Shown piece by piece: positions 26,869-35,658 of a stretch of DNA of 64,000 nt; positions within the stretch are counted from its first letter, which is position 1; every line of letters begins with the position of its first letter. The translations under genes and the position numbers were made by a program. The notes under the pieces were generated by a model. That model saw only the letters and a program-made list of their open reading frames with translations. It was not told the DNA's origin and ran no database searches. The stretch comes from Bryobacterales bacterium. Lineage in GTDB: Bacteria; Acidobacteriota; Terriglobia; Bryobacterales; UBA6623. The stretch covers positions 1 to 64,000 of the forward strand of contig JAPOOG010000099.1 of NCBI GenBank assembly GCA_026713545.1, read 5' to 3'.

Positions 26869-27912
26869 ATGCGAATCATCAGCCTGCTCAAAATCCTCGT
26901 CGTGGTCGCCATCGGCGCGGTCTGGTTCTTTGGAGGTTCGGGGCCGCAGACCGCGGCTCCTCCCAAGTCGAGTTCCATCGAAAGCTGGCTTGGTCCTCAG
27001 AACTGGCGAAAGCACCGGGCCGGGCCGGTCATCGCATTGGGCGCCCAAGGCGCTTTTGACGACATGCACGTGTTCGCGCCCTCAGTCGTGCTGGAGAACG
27101 GCATCTACCGGCTTTGGTATCCCGGCTCCCGCGGTACGGTTGCAGACCGCATCTTCCGCGGCGGACTGGCCACAAGCTCCGACGGAATTCGATTCGACAA
27201 GGCGGACCAGAACCCGGTGTTCTCGTTCGGCGAGCGGAAGTCCATTGTCACCCCCACGGTCCTGCGCGACAGCGACGCCGCTCCGATCCGTGAAAACGGC
27301 CAACTCCGCATGTGGTTCACCAGCGTGGACTTCAGCGACGGGGTTCACCGATTGCACGATGCTGTCAGCAGGGACGGGTTGGAGTGGTCGGCCCCCTCCG
27401 AATCCCTTCTCGAAAACGCCTATGCTCCGAGCGTTATCAAGGACGGCCCCATCTATCGCATGTGGTACACCGACGTGGGTGTCGCCTCGTGGACCATCCG
27501 CCATGCCTCAAGTCCGGACGGCAAGCACTGGGACGTCACTCCCGAACCTGTGCTCACTGTCGAGCAGGAGTGGGAGCATCGTCGGTTGTTCTATCCGACC
27601 GTGGTCAAGGTCGACGGCCTCTACTTGCTCTGGTACGCCAGCTACTGGATCGAAGCGCCCGAAGCCGACAAGACCGCCATTGGCTTCGCCGTCAGCGAGG
27701 ACGGCATTCTTTGGCGCAGGAACCCGTACAACCCCGTTCTCCGTCCGGACCCCGATTTGCCATGGGAATCGCACTACAACAGCAGTCAGTCGGTCATGCG
27801 CCTCGCCGACGGCGCTTGGCGGATATGGTACGGGTCCCGCAAAGAGCCGCCCTTCGTGAACAAGTATTTCGCTATCGCAACAGCTACCTGGTCCGGCCCG
27901 GACGTGGACTAG
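26869..27912 (+). CDS. Membrane-anchored five-bladed beta-propeller (GH43/GH32-like fold) protein
   Basis: The 347-residue protein has an N-terminal signal anchor (about 4-21). Repeated blades are marked by PSVVLENGIYRLWYPG, GGLATSSDGIRFDK, LRMWFTSV, PSVIKDGPIYRMWYTD, SSPDGKHWD, YPTVVKVDGLYLLWYAS and AVSEDGILWRR. This pattern (SxDGxxW, xYRMWY) is that of glycosidase-like five-bladed propellers such as GH43, GH62 and DUF1861 proteins. No complete catalytic triad can be assigned by eye, so carbohydrate binding or hydrolysis is inferred. The stop shares the tetranucleotide CTAG with the convergent gene. Confidence 0.75.
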   Translation: MRIISLLKILVVVAIGAVWFFGGSGPQTAAPPKSSSIESWLGPQNWRKHRAGPVIALGAQGAFDDMHVFAPSVVLENGIYRLWYPGSRGTVADRIFRGGLATSSDGIRFDKADQNPVFSFGERKSIVTPTVLRDSDAAPIRENGQLRMWFTSVDFSDGVHRLHDAVSRDGLEWSAPSESLLENAYAPSVIKDGPIYRMWYTDVGVASWTIRHASSPDGKHWDVTPEPVLTVEQEWEHRRLFYPTVVKVDGLYLLWYASYWIEAPEADKTAIGFAVSEDGILWRRNPYNPVLRPDPDLPWESHYNSSQSVMRLADGAWRIWYGSRKEPPFVNKYFAIATATWSGPDVD

Positions 27913-28550
27913 CGCCGAACGGGGAACTGGTTTGCGGCCGGCAACCGATCAAGTAGCGCGTCGATGGTGACCAGGCGCGCACCCCTCGAGGCGAGGCCGG
28001 CGTTCGACGGGGCGTCGGGCGCGTAGACCGTCCCGCCGGTGTCGAGAACGGCGGAGCAAAGGCGTTCGAGGCGGCTCTTCGGCGCCGCGTGAAGAACCAG
28101 CAGGCTTGCCGCCAACGCGGTTACGAATCGGTTTCGTCGCTCCGCAAGCGGCGCGTCCATTCGCTTGCGGCGGGGATCGAAAGGGGAAACGATCAGCAGC
28201 CTCCTCTCCTCGATCGGCTTCCGCCATGCGGCGGGGACTCTCATGCCCTCGATCCCGCGGGCGGGGCAGACGACGAGTGGCTGGGTCCCCCGAAGCAGCA
28301 GTTCCAGGCACTCCTTCTCCATGGGCGAATGGAATCCGCCGATGACGGGGACTCCGGCATCACGCAGGGCGCGGGCGATGTCGTAGGCAAGCAGGATGAT
28401 CTCGCCCGGACAGCGTTTCGAGCAGAACAGGCCCAGCAGGGGCCTAGCCAGAATCCCAAGGTCGCCGATCGCCCAGAGCCGCTCGCAACCCACGTTCCGA
28501 AGCGCCGTGGGAAATGCCGAACTGCTTGATTCGAGGACGGTTGCTTCCAT
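27909..28550 (-). CDS. Short DprA/Smf-like Rossmann protein
   Basis: The 213-residue protein contains LWAIGDLGILARPLLGLFCSKRCPGEII...YDIARALRDAGVPVIGGFHSPMEKECLELLLRG and VVCPARGIEGMRVPAAW. These match the SMF/DprA nucleotide-binding core, including the family GG-FHSPMEKE motif. True DprA is about 300-380 residues with flanking SAM and winged-helix domains. Both are absent here, so this belongs to the short DprA-like group whose role in DNA uptake is unproven. An in-frame GTG nine bases upstream is an alternative start. Confidence 0.75.
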   Translation of the reverse strand: MEATVLESSSSAFPTALRNVGCERLWAIGDLGILARPLLGLFCSKRCPGEIILLAYDIARALRDAGVPVIGGFHSPMEKECLELLLRGTQPLVVCPARGIEGMRVPAAWRKPIEERRLLIVSPFDPRRKRMDAPLAERRNRFVTALAASLLVLHAAPKSRLERLCSAVLDTGGTVYAPDAPSNAGLASRGARLVTIDALLDRLPAANQFPVRR

Positions 28551-28746
28551 CGAAGGCACGCCAGGGATGCCCCCATTCTATCCTCAAAATCGGGGTAGAT
28601 CTGTTCCGGGCGGCACGCCGTCTCAACTGATTCATGCACGTTCATCCCTGGGAAATCGAATACGGCCCGGCGTGTGATCAGACTGCTCGCAGGCGCCTCA
28701 ACCGAATGGCGTGATATGAACGAAGACAGAACGAAGGGGCGCAGCC

Positions 28747-28971
28747 ATGACGCTCGAAGAACTCGAAACCGAAGTGCTCAAACTGAATCCGGCCTGCCGC
28801 GCCAGACTCGCCGGTAAGCTCTTGAACAGCCTCGAAACGCTCTCCGAGGCCGAGGTCGAACGCCTGTGGATGGAAGAAGCGGAGCGAAGGAACGAGCAGA
28901 TGGAACGAGGAGTTGTTGAGGCGAGACGCGCGGAAGACGTGATCCGTGACGCCTGGGCGCGGTTGGGATGA
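28747..28971 (+). CDS. Addiction-module antitoxin (Unstab_antitox family)
   Basis: The 74-residue protein has the family start MTLEELETEVLKLNPACRARLAGKLL, the motif LSEAEVERLWMEEAERR and a C-terminal VEARRAEDVIRDAWARL. These small antitoxins neutralise RelE/ParE-type toxins. The ATG of the toxin gene overlaps its stop by four bases, giving translational coupling. GGCGCAG upstream is a weak ribosome site. Confidence 0.88.
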   Translation: MTLEELETEVLKLNPACRARLAGKLLNSLETLSEAEVERLWMEEAERRNEQMERGVVEARRAEDVIRDAWARLG

Positions 28972-29270
28972 ACCGGCAGGTTGTTTTCCACCCCGAAGCA
29001 GAAGACGAGTTGCATGACGCCACAAGCTACTACGACACGGAAAGCCCGGGTTTGGGACATTCTCTTCTTGAGGATCTTGAGCGCGCCATCCGCCATCGCT
29101 CAAATCATTCAATATCGGAAGCATCTGCTCTCGTGAGCAAACGCGTCCGTCGGAGACCCCTTCGGCGCTTTCCCTACAACATCATGTATCTTGTGCTCCC
29201 TGGCGCAATCCGAATCCTGGCTTTTGCGCATCAGAAACGCCGCCCTTTCTATTGGCGTGTCCGCAAGTGA
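28968..29270 (+). CDS. RelE/ParE-family toxin
   Basis: The 100-residue product starts [30 protein letters not shown] and ends [31 protein letters not shown], the canonical ParE beginning and end. The stretch near residues 43-52 (HRSNHSISE) does not look like the family, whereas the +1 frame there reads IAQIIQY, as ParE proteins usually do. Two compensating indels may have replaced about ten residues, so activity is uncertain. Confidence 0.85.
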   Translation: MNRQVVFHPEAEDELHDATSYYDTESPGLGHSLLEDLERAIRHRSNHSISEASALVSKRVRRRPLRRFPYNIMYLVLPGAIRILAFAHQKRRPFYWRVRK

Positions 29271-29369
29271 GCAAGCATCGATGGCCCAACAAACCGTTTC
29301 AGGGGATGCAGCGGCGACGGACTTTGGCGCATGCGCTGGAGCAGGACAGAGCGCGGTGGGATAGTCATC

Positions 29370-29513
29370 GAAGAAGCCAGCCAGATCGTCAATCGACTTC
29401 CAGACGCGAAGGTTGAAATAGCCTACGCAGAAGTCGGCATGCTCCAAAACTTCGAGAGTGCCTCGGAGGGCGGGGAGCAAGCCGTTCTCGATGTTGTCGA
29501 ATGTTCACGGCAT
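29370..29513 (-). pseudogene. Remnant of PLD/SNF2-type helicase N-terminus
   Basis: On the minus strand, ATG-CCG is followed at once by TGA. Then comes a frame reading [19 protein letters not shown] and [20 protein letters not shown]. This is the opening of large phospholipase-D-like/SNF2 helicases of the restriction type. The TGA at codon 3 could come from a CGA-to-TGA change. Homology ends after about 45 codons and no helicase motifs remain upstream or downstream, so the gene is a short relic beside the toxin-antitoxin pair. Confidence 0.5.
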
Positions 29514-29779
29514 TTCACGTCGGAGATTCGCTTTCGCGGTCTCGCGGGCAGTATTTCACTTTCGCCGATTGAAAGATGCAGGCTGAAGAAGAGATAGGCC
29601 GCGGTCGTGGAGCGTAGAAAGGTATCGCAATCGCTTTTTTGAGGGCGGTTGCCGGCTGGCGCGAGTGGTGGGAAACCGCCTTCGAAAATCGATCGCGGCC
29701 AATGCACGGGTAGAAATCGCGGGGTTTGACGTTCAGCCTCGAAAGCACGGTCTGTTGAAGGCTGCGTTAAGCGGGAAGA
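29514..29779. other. Gene-free spacer
   Basis: I find no supported gene, RNA or copy of the named repeat families between the helicase relic and the glycerol dehydrogenase stop codon. Short open frames here show no family features. Confidence 0.35.
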
Positions 29780-30886
29780 TCAGCTTGGGTCCCGCCAATC
29801 CCGACCCAACGCGTCGGCGGCGAGAATCGCGTCGGCGACCATGTCGGGGCGGACGTCGAAAGGTTCGTTGTGAATCGTTTCTCCTTCTGCGGTCGCCCGC
29901 TCGGCGACCTGATCGAGCAAAGCAGCCTCGATATCCGCCAAGCCCACTTCAGACAAGGTGATCGGCAAGCCCACTCGGGTTGAGAATGACAGGACTTCAT
30001 CGATACGCGATTGCGGCTGGCCTTCGAGCACCAATTGGACCAGCGTTCCGAAAGCGACTTTTTCGCCGTGAAAATAGGCATGAGTGCCGCGAGCGGCGGT
30101 GAGTCCGTTGTGCACGGCGTGGGCCGCCGCCAACCCGGCAGACTCGAACCCCAGCCCCGACAGCAGCGTATTGGCTTCAACGAGCCTTTCGAGCGCGGGA
30201 GAAACGACGCCGCTTGCAACGGCTTTCTTGGCCGCCGGTCCGTCGTTGAGCAGCGTGTGGTAGCACAGCTCGGCCAGCGCCAAGGCGCTCTCGGTCGAGG
30301 CGCCGCCGCGCATGTTCCGGATATGCCCTTCGACGCAGGTTTGAGCCTCGAACATGGTGGCAAGGGCATCGCCCATCCCGGCTACCAACAGGCGCACCGG
30401 TCCTTGGGCTATGACATGGGTGTCGACGAGAACCAGGTCGGGGTTCCTGGAATAGAAGCGGTATTCCTGGAAAACGCCCTCGTCGGTGTAAATGACCGAC
30501 AAGGCGCTGCAGGGCGCATCGCTCGAAGCGACGGTCGGACAGTTAACGGCCGGCAGATCGAGGTCGGCGGCGGCGGCCCGCGAGGCGTCGAGCACCTTGC
30601 CGCCCCCGGCGCCGATCACGACCCGAGCTTGCGCTTCGCGGGCCGCCGTCTTGATCCGCTCGATTTCCCGGTGCGAACATTCTCCGCCGAACGGAGTCAC
30701 ACTGAACTCGATTCCCGCGTCGCCGAACGTCTCGGTCCAGACCTCCGCGAGCAGGCGTTGTGCCGAGCGGCCGGCCAGAATCAACGCCGGACCCCGTAAG
30801 CCAAGCCCCTTCATCTCCGCACCGAGTTGCACGGTGGCGTGCTTGCCCTGGGTGTAGCGGCCAGGGGACGAGAAGACAGACAACAT
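29780..30886 (-). CDS. Iron/zinc-containing alcohol dehydrogenase, glycerol dehydrogenase-like
   Basis: The 368-residue protein from ATG 30886 has the group III features: IGAGGGKVLDASRAAAADL (NAD-binding GGGK), CPTVASSDAPCSALSVIYTDEG, and the metal ligands in AGMGDALATMFEA, AHAVHNGL and FHGEKVAFGT. The family oxidises glycerol to dihydroxyacetone with NAD+ in the cytoplasm; related members act on 1,2-propanediol. A longer in-frame start at 30925 lacks family homology. It is a single gene divergent from the small membrane protein gene. Confidence 0.88.
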   Translation of the reverse strand: MLSVFSSPGRYTQGKHATVQLGAEMKGLGLRGPALILAGRSAQRLLAEVWTETFGDAGIEFSVTPFGGECSHREIERIKTAAREAQARVVIGAGGGKVLDASRAAAADLDLPAVNCPTVASSDAPCSALSVIYTDEGVFQEYRFYSRNPDLVLVDTHVIAQGPVRLLVAGMGDALATMFEAQTCVEGHIRNMRGGASTESALALAELCYHTLLNDGPAAKKAVASGVVSPALERLVEANTLLSGLGFESAGLAAAHAVHNGLTAARGTHAYFHGEKVAFGTLVQLVLEGQPQSRIDEVLSFSTRVGLPITLSEVGLADIEAALLDQVAERATAEGETIHNEPFDVRPDMVADAILAADALGRDWRDPS

Positions 30887-31182
30887 GAAGATACCCTCGT
30901 GGTTCGGCGGCCAAAGGCCACTCAATCAGAGAAAGTCGGCATTGACCAGAGTAGCGCAGAGTCGCAGGAACTCGAAGGCGTGCCTGTTCGCCGAGTCGGT
31001 TGAAGCTGCCGGAGCCCAGCAAGGCAGTCGCGTCAGGGGGCGGATGGAGCTTCCTTTTCAGGGTTGCTGCGGGTTCGGTCCGTAACGGGTCATTCGCTCT
31101 GTTCGATAGAATATCTCCGCCGCAGCATGGGCCAACCACCCTGAATGAGCCCAACCAATCTGCGAAAGGGAGTGATCGACCC

Positions 31183-31446
31183 ATGCAAATCTCTGTAAAA
31201 ACCTTCGCTCTGACGGCCGGAGTATTTCTCGGAGGCAGCACCTGCTTCATCGCCTGCGTGAACCTCGCCAACCCTTCCTATGGCGGCGAGTACCTGGCCG
31301 CGATGAGTTCGCTGTACCCCGGTTTCGAGCACGCCCGCACTTTTCAGAGTGTTGCTATCGGGACTCTCTACGGACTCGTGGACGGCGCCTTCGCCGGCTT
31401 TCTATTCGCGTGGATCTACAACGCGCTGGTCCGCCGGTTGCAATGA
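31183..31446 (+). CDS. Small two-helix membrane protein, holin-like annotation family
   Basis: The 87-residue protein has two hydrophobic segments (about 5-27 and 58-82) ending GLVDGAFAGFLFAWIYNALVRR. This matches a bacterial family often auto-annotated as bacteriophage holin but found outside phages. AAAGGGAGTG lies about 12-18 bases upstream of the ATG. There is no lysis gene nearby, so a phage role is not supported. The 3' end overlaps the convergent hydrolase gene by 45 bases. Confidence 0.7.
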   Translation: MQISVKTFALTAGVFLGGSTCFIACVNLANPSYGGEYLAAMSSLYPGFEHARTFQSVAIGTLYGLVDGAFAGFLFAWIYNALVRRLQ

Positions 31447-32481
31447 ACCGCGGTTCCGGGCAAGGAATTCTCGTACTTTTGCTGCCACCTTGCCTTCATC
31501 GCATTCGAAGACGAGATGGCCGCAATCTCCGTCGACAACCAACGTTTCCGCTTGAGCTGCTTGAGCGAACTCCAGCGCGGAGCCGGGCGTCACCATGTGG
31601 TCCTGCTCGGCAACAATGACGAGCAGCTTGCCCTTGGCGGGAAGAGCGATGCGTTCCATCGAAATCCCGGACCCGCGAGAGATGTCGTGAGTCATCATCG
31701 CCCTCAACTGGCTTGCCCAATCATGGGGGTCCGCCCTGAGGATGAGGTCTGCCGACTTCTTCGCGATGTGAGTTTCGACATGGGACGACTGGTTCGCCGC
31801 ATTGAATGCCCCCGGCGTTCTAAGCGCCAACTCGTGCAATTCCGCCACCGCGCTCATCGCGGCAGCCCGGGCTTTCCGAGCGTCTGAATAAGCCGCCAAC
31901 GCTCTTTCGATCGCGTTCAGCTCTGCTTGCCACAGCAGCGCGTCGTAGGCTCCCAACTTCGGCGAGCCCACGATGCTCACGGCCTGATCCAGGAATCTCG
32001 GGTAGGATGTCAACCACTCGAACACTTGCATCCCTCCCATCGAAACCCCCACCACGGCCCGAACATGTCTGATGCCGAGCACCTCGGTCAGCAGTCGATG
32101 TTGGGCTGTGACCATGTCACCGATCGTGAATTCCGGGAAGGCGCCGCCGCCTTGCGAGAGACTGTTCGACGGCGACGACGAAACACCGTTGCCGAATGCT
32201 CCAACCGCTATGACGAAGTGCTCGGACGAGACGACCATGGAGCGCGGGCCAATGAAACGAGCCAGGTCTTCCGTGGTACCGGAGAACCAGCTTGGGAACA
32301 GCACCACATTCGAGCGGTCGTCGTTGAGCGCGCCGAAGGTTCGATAGGCGACCCGACAGTTCTTGATGACGGTCTCGTTCTCGAGCTGGCAGTCACCCAG
32401 GTCTGCGAAGCGCAGGGCTTGTCCACTGAGGGACCCGAAGATCGTGAGCATCAACACAACGACGGAAGCAAGCATTTTCAT
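31402..32481 (-). CDS. Exported alpha/beta hydrolase, homoserine O-acetyltransferase-like
   Basis: The 359-residue protein has a signal peptide ending near SLSGQA. The MetX-like fold shows in NCRVAYRTFGALNDDRSNVVLFPSWFSGT and the nucleophile elbow VVGVSMGGMQVFEW (Ser). The Asp lies in VIVAEQDHMVTPG and the His in DGDCGHLVFECD. Cytoplasmic MetX/Met2 acylate homoserine; exported relatives are more likely esterases or hydrolases of unknown substrate. Its last 45 bases overlap the opposite-strand membrane-protein gene. Confidence 0.85.
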   Translation of the reverse strand: MKMLASVVVLMLTIFGSLSGQALRFADLGDCQLENETVIKNCRVAYRTFGALNDDRSNVVLFPSWFSGTTEDLARFIGPRSMVVSSEHFVIAVGAFGNGVSSSPSNSLSQGGGAFPEFTIGDMVTAQHRLLTEVLGIRHVRAVVGVSMGGMQVFEWLTSYPRFLDQAVSIVGSPKLGAYDALLWQAELNAIERALAAYSDARKARAAAMSAVAELHELALRTPGAFNAANQSSHVETHIAKKSADLILRADPHDWASQLRAMMTHDISRGSGISMERIALPAKGKLLVIVAEQDHMVTPGSALEFAQAAQAETLVVDGDCGHLVFECDEGKVAAKVREFLARNRGSLQPADQRVVDPRE

Positions 32482-32544
32482 GAGTCACCTCGGCGGCGGT
32501 GCGCGAAAGCACCATCTCCAACTGACAGGACGCAGCGGGCGGCC

Positions 32545-33645
32545 CTACGGTTGAATCACGGTCTTGCCGGATCGCCATTGCCGTACTGTCTCCAACGCCT
32601 CGTTCGCCTCCGCCAGCGGAAAGCGGTGAGTGATCTCACCGGCAAACAACTCTTTCCAAGCGCTGTGCTCCAACAGCTTCAACCCGGCGTGGACGTGACG
32701 CGGCTCGAACCCCCACGATCCAATCAATTGCAACTGCTTGCGGGTGATCGTGTGGGGGCGAAAATCGATGGTGCCCGCGTCCCCATACTGTCCCAGCACC
32801 AACAGCTTGCCTCCGTCGCGACACAGATCCATGCCCTCGTTAACGACAGCGGGATGACCAACGCACTCGATCACGACGTCAGCTCCATAAGAATCGACTG
32901 CGGCCAACGCTTGTCTGACGCGTTCTGCCGGAGTTGCCGCGTCTTCGATGTCGACAACGGCATCCGCTCCGAACTCCAGGGCAAGATCAAGACGGTGCTT
33001 CGGTCCTCCGATCGCGACGACTTTCGAAGCTCCGGCCTCTCTCGCAATCGCCAGCGCCGCCAGCCCCACCGGCCCGGTTCCCTGAATGACAACCGTATCG
33101 CCCCACGAGATCGAAGCCCGCTCAATGCCATGGATCGCCGTCACCAGAGCGCACCCCGCGCCTACGACCGATTCCGTCGGCACCGAATCGGGGATCCGAA
33201 ACAACGCGGTGCCCGCCCGGAGCAATATGTATTCGGCATAGCCACCCCGCAAGTGGGGAGCCTCGTCGGCGCAATAGGAGATACCGTAGGCCTTTCGCGC
33301 GACGCATCGCGTCGGCTGATTCTTCAGACGGCAGTAATAACAGGACCCGCACGTCACCGAGCTGGCCCAAGTGACGCGGTCGCCAACTGCCACTGGACGC
33401 CCCCGCCAATCGTTGCGCAGGCTCTCACCGAGCGTCACGACGCGGCCGGCGGTTTCATGGCCGAGAATGACAGGAAGCGGTATTGGAAGCTGCCCCTGCC
33501 AAAGATGCACGTCCGTGCCGCAAATCCCCGCCAAGTCGACACGGACCAGCGCCTCACCCGCCCCTACTCTTTCAATCCTCGGGTATTCACGGATCTCGAG
33601 CGGTTTCTCATACTCCACCAGCACAGCAGCTTTCACTGGGCTCAT
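32545..33645 (-). CDS. Zinc-dependent medium-chain alcohol dehydrogenase
   Basis: The 366-residue enzyme has the catalytic zinc Cys in GICGTDVHLWQG and the His/Glu in GHETAGRV. A structural-zinc loop has four cysteines, CGSCYYCRLKNQPTRC with spacing variant. The Rossmann motif is VIQGTGPVGLAALAIAREAGASKVVAIG. It resembles threonine/sorbitol dehydrogenase-type proteins acting on polyols; the substrate is not evident. ATG 33645 is preferred over a start six codons earlier. It lies 63 bases upstream of the hydrolase gene on the same strand, and the two may be cotranscribed. Confidence 0.88.
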   Translation of the reverse strand: MSPVKAAVLVEYEKPLEIREYPRIERVGAGEALVRVDLAGICGTDVHLWQGQLPIPLPVILGHETAGRVVTLGESLRNDWRGRPVAVGDRVTWASSVTCGSCYYCRLKNQPTRCVARKAYGISYCADEAPHLRGGYAEYILLRAGTALFRIPDSVPTESVVGAGCALVTAIHGIERASISWGDTVVIQGTGPVGLAALAIAREAGASKVVAIGGPKHRLDLALEFGADAVVDIEDAATPAERVRQALAAVDSYGADVVIECVGHPAVVNEGMDLCRDGGKLLVLGQYGDAGTIDFRPHTITRKQLQLIGSWGFEPRHVHAGLKLLEHSAWKELFAGEITHRFPLAEANEALETVRQWRSGKTVIQP

Positions 33646-33860
33646 CGCGATTCTCTTCCGCACCCACCACTTCCGGGAAGAAGCGCTATTCTCGCAAACC
33701 CGTGGCTATGCCTGCGCCTCCTGCCAAGCTTCGAAGGAAAACCCTCCTGCTGCTGAAGTCCCGCAAGCCGCCGCAAGGCTGAGGAAGCGCCATGTAGACC
33801 TCTTCCCAACAGACGTGCCGGAGGTGTTCGGCCAACTCCGGTGCAGGAGCGAGCTATGTG

Positions 33861-34445
33861 CTATGAGGCGGCCGCCTGCGTCCGGGCTGGAGCCGATTCT
33901 TTCTTCTTGCTCTTACGGGGGCCGATGATCACATGCATCTGGCGGCCTTCCAGTCGCGGGCGTCCTTCTATTTCTCCGAAGTCCGCCACGTCACTGGCGA
34001 GATTGGCCAATATTTTCTGCCCGAGGTCTGCATGTGTGATCTCGCGTCCTCGGAAGAACACGACTGCCTTTACCTTGTTGCCGTCCTTGAGGAAGCGCAC
34101 CGCATGGTTTTTCTTGAAGTTGTAGTCGTGGTCGTCGGTATTCGGACGGAATTTCACTTCCTTCACTTCCATCCGATGCTGCTTTTTCTTCGCCTCATTT
34201 TTCCTCTTTTTCTCCTGATACGTGTACTCCCCGTAGTCCATCACTTTGCACACGGGGGGATCCGCCGTCGGAGAAACGAGTACGAGATCAAGGCCTTGTT
34301 CCTTGGCTTTCTTCACGCCGACATGGGTCGGCAGAACCTCGGTTTGGCCATTCGGAAATACTACGCGAACCTGCTTCGCCCGAATGAACTGATTGACATT
34401 GTCTTTCCGGGCTCGCCGGTAAGGTCGAAACGGTCTTCGAAAAAT
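33861..34445 (-). CDS. infC: Translation initiation factor IF-3, non-canonical ATT start
   Basis: The 194-residue protein has the IF-3 N-domain (INQFIRAKQVRVV region, VSPTADPPVCKVMDYGEY) and C-domain (KEVKFRPNTDDHDYNFKKNHAVRFLKDGNKVKAVVFFRGREI). A perfect AAGGAGG is followed six bases later by ATT in frame, with another ATT three bases before it. There is no ATG or GTG nearby, and a TTG lies upstream of the ribosome site. infC in other bacteria uses rare AUU/AUC starts so that IF-3 represses its own synthesis, and the layout fits that. The usual partners rpmI and rplT do not follow; an alcohol dehydrogenase gene does. The C-terminus carries a Lys/Ala-rich tail. Confidence 0.92.
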   Translation of the reverse strand: MFRRPFRPYRRARKDNVNQFIRAKQVRVVFPNGQTEVLPTHVGVKKAKEQGLDLVLVSPTADPPVCKVMDYGEYTYQEKKRKNEAKKKQHRMEVKEVKFRPNTDDHDYNFKKNHAVRFLKDGNKVKAVVFFRGREITHADLGQKILANLASDVADFGEIEGRPRLEGRQMHVIIGPRKSKKKESAPARTQAAAS

Positions 34446-34702
34446 AATAAGCCTCCTTTGGTTGTTCAACTCCCAGGCTCGACGGTGCCGGAGGGGCTTG
34501 CCATTCGAGCCCTCCGCATACGCGTCTTTCCGCGGGAGTCGAGGTTTATCCGAGTCGTCTTCCGTTCCTCATGGACATGGTGTTCGAAGCACAATGGGCA
34601 TCATTCTTCTGTCTGAAGAAGCGCCCCGTCGAAATACTCTTCGTCACATAGGGAACAAACGACATGTTCCCACTTCTGTTGTCAACTCGATGCCGGGTCA
34701 AC

Positions 34703-34740
34703 AAAAAAAGGGATTGTCGAGCTGCTGGCTCGCAATCCCC
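34703..34740 (-). terminator. Strong intrinsic terminator upstream of infC, possible attenuator
   Basis: On the minus strand a 12-bp stem GGGATTGCGAGC / GCTCG-A-CAATCCC (one-base bulge, five-base loop) is followed by seven T. It lies about 260 bases upstream of the infC start with no recognisable gene before it on that strand. It may terminate an unknown short transcript or act as an attenuator in the infC leader. Confidence 0.7.
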
Positions 34741-35079
34741 TTCCAATAACGATGGACTCGCCCAAGTCGTTGATTGGTTCCGTTTGCTTTGCTACCGCCC
34801 ACTGAATTGCGGACGTGCGGTCATTGTACCACGAGTTCGAAGAGCAGGAGCTATATTTCTGTCGCAGTAGACGCTCGGCAGGAATGAGGACCCGTGCTCG
34901 TTGTTTTGGTGGTTGCGACCACAGGCATGCACTGCAAGGAAGGAACGCAACGTGCTTGCGCTTGTCGGCGTCCTCCGTGGCTCGTGAGGCGCCGCTTTTG
35001 CCCAAGCTGGGTGTCGCCTGCATGCGAAGGCATGTTGCCGTACCTGTTCCGCGCCATCTCGACTAACGGAAAATGGTTC
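34741..35079. other. Gene-free spacer between the infC-side terminator and the HU promoter
   Basis: No convincing coding sequence is visible. On the minus strand TACAAT at 34828-34823 could be a -10 box for an RNA that ends at the 34.7-kb terminator, but a good -35 box is lacking. Confidence 0.3.
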
Positions 35080-35109
35080 TTGACAAAGCATTTGCACCTT
35101 ATCTAGCAT
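35080..35109 (+). promoter_or_regulatory. Promoter of the HU gene
   Basis: A perfect TTGACA (35080-35085), an 18-base spacer and TAGCAT (35104-35109) precede the HU start codon at 35152 by about 42 bases. Confidence 0.6.
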
Positions 35110-35151
35110 ATTCACAATATTCCGCTGCAGCCCCGCTGGTTCCTACCAAGA

Positions 35152-35445
35152 ATGATCAAGTTCGACATTGTCACGAACGTCGTTAACCGCACCGGCCTGA
35201 GCAAGACGAGGGCGGAGATGGCCGTCGAGACGGTCTTCGAGACGATGAAGCGGGCTATGAAACGCGGGGAACGGCTCGAGTTGCGAGGCTTCGGGGTTTT
35301 CAGCGTCAGGCCGCGAAAAACCGGCATCGGCCGTAATCCCCGAACCGGAGAAGAAGTGAGGATTCCGCCCGGTAAGGCCGTCCGCTTCAAACCTGGCAAG
35401 GGGCTCCAGTTCTTGGACCCTCCACCAACCTGTCTCGGCGACTGA
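35152..35445 (+). CDS. HU/IHF-family DNA-bending protein
   Basis: The 97-residue protein has the two-helix dimerisation body (MIKFDIVTNVV...LSKTRAEMAVETVFETMKRAM), the beta saddle LRGFGVFSVRPRKTGIGRNPRTGEEVRIPP and AVRFKPGKGL. It binds and bends DNA as a dimer and shapes the nucleoid. IHF and HU cannot be told apart here; the RNPRTGE arm fits either. It is a single gene with its own promoter, divergent from infC. Confidence 0.93.
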   Translation: MIKFDIVTNVVNRTGLSKTRAEMAVETVFETMKRAMKRGERLELRGFGVFSVRPRKTGIGRNPRTGEEVRIPPGKAVRFKPGKGLQFLDPPPTCLGD

Positions 35446-35658
35446 ACCGGTTGGCGGAGCGCACTGCCTGCACGGAACTTGAGGCCGCACCTTCGTTTCG
35501 TCCAGTAGATCTTTGACCGTCCCCTCCGGGGTCGAATCTCGCCCGGACACAGGCGATCCGGCAGGATGCCTCACACCGCCCCCCAGCAGATCTCCAGGCG
35601 GGCGTGCTTCGGCTTCAGGTGATCGGCGCTCGGCCGAAGGGTGTATCGGACTGTTTCG

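Noticed and set aside
29331-29597. Plus-strand open frame of 88 codons
   Set aside because: It overlaps the minus-strand helicase relic, has no ribosome site and shows no family features.
31183-31446. Prophage holin
   Set aside because: No phage genes are nearby, and the family is widespread in non-phage contexts.
31927-33756. Long plus-strand open frame of about 600 codons
   Set aside because: It lies antisense to the alpha/beta hydrolase and alcohol dehydrogenase genes, which have full family motifs. Its own translation has no domain features and the biased composition of an antisense shadow.
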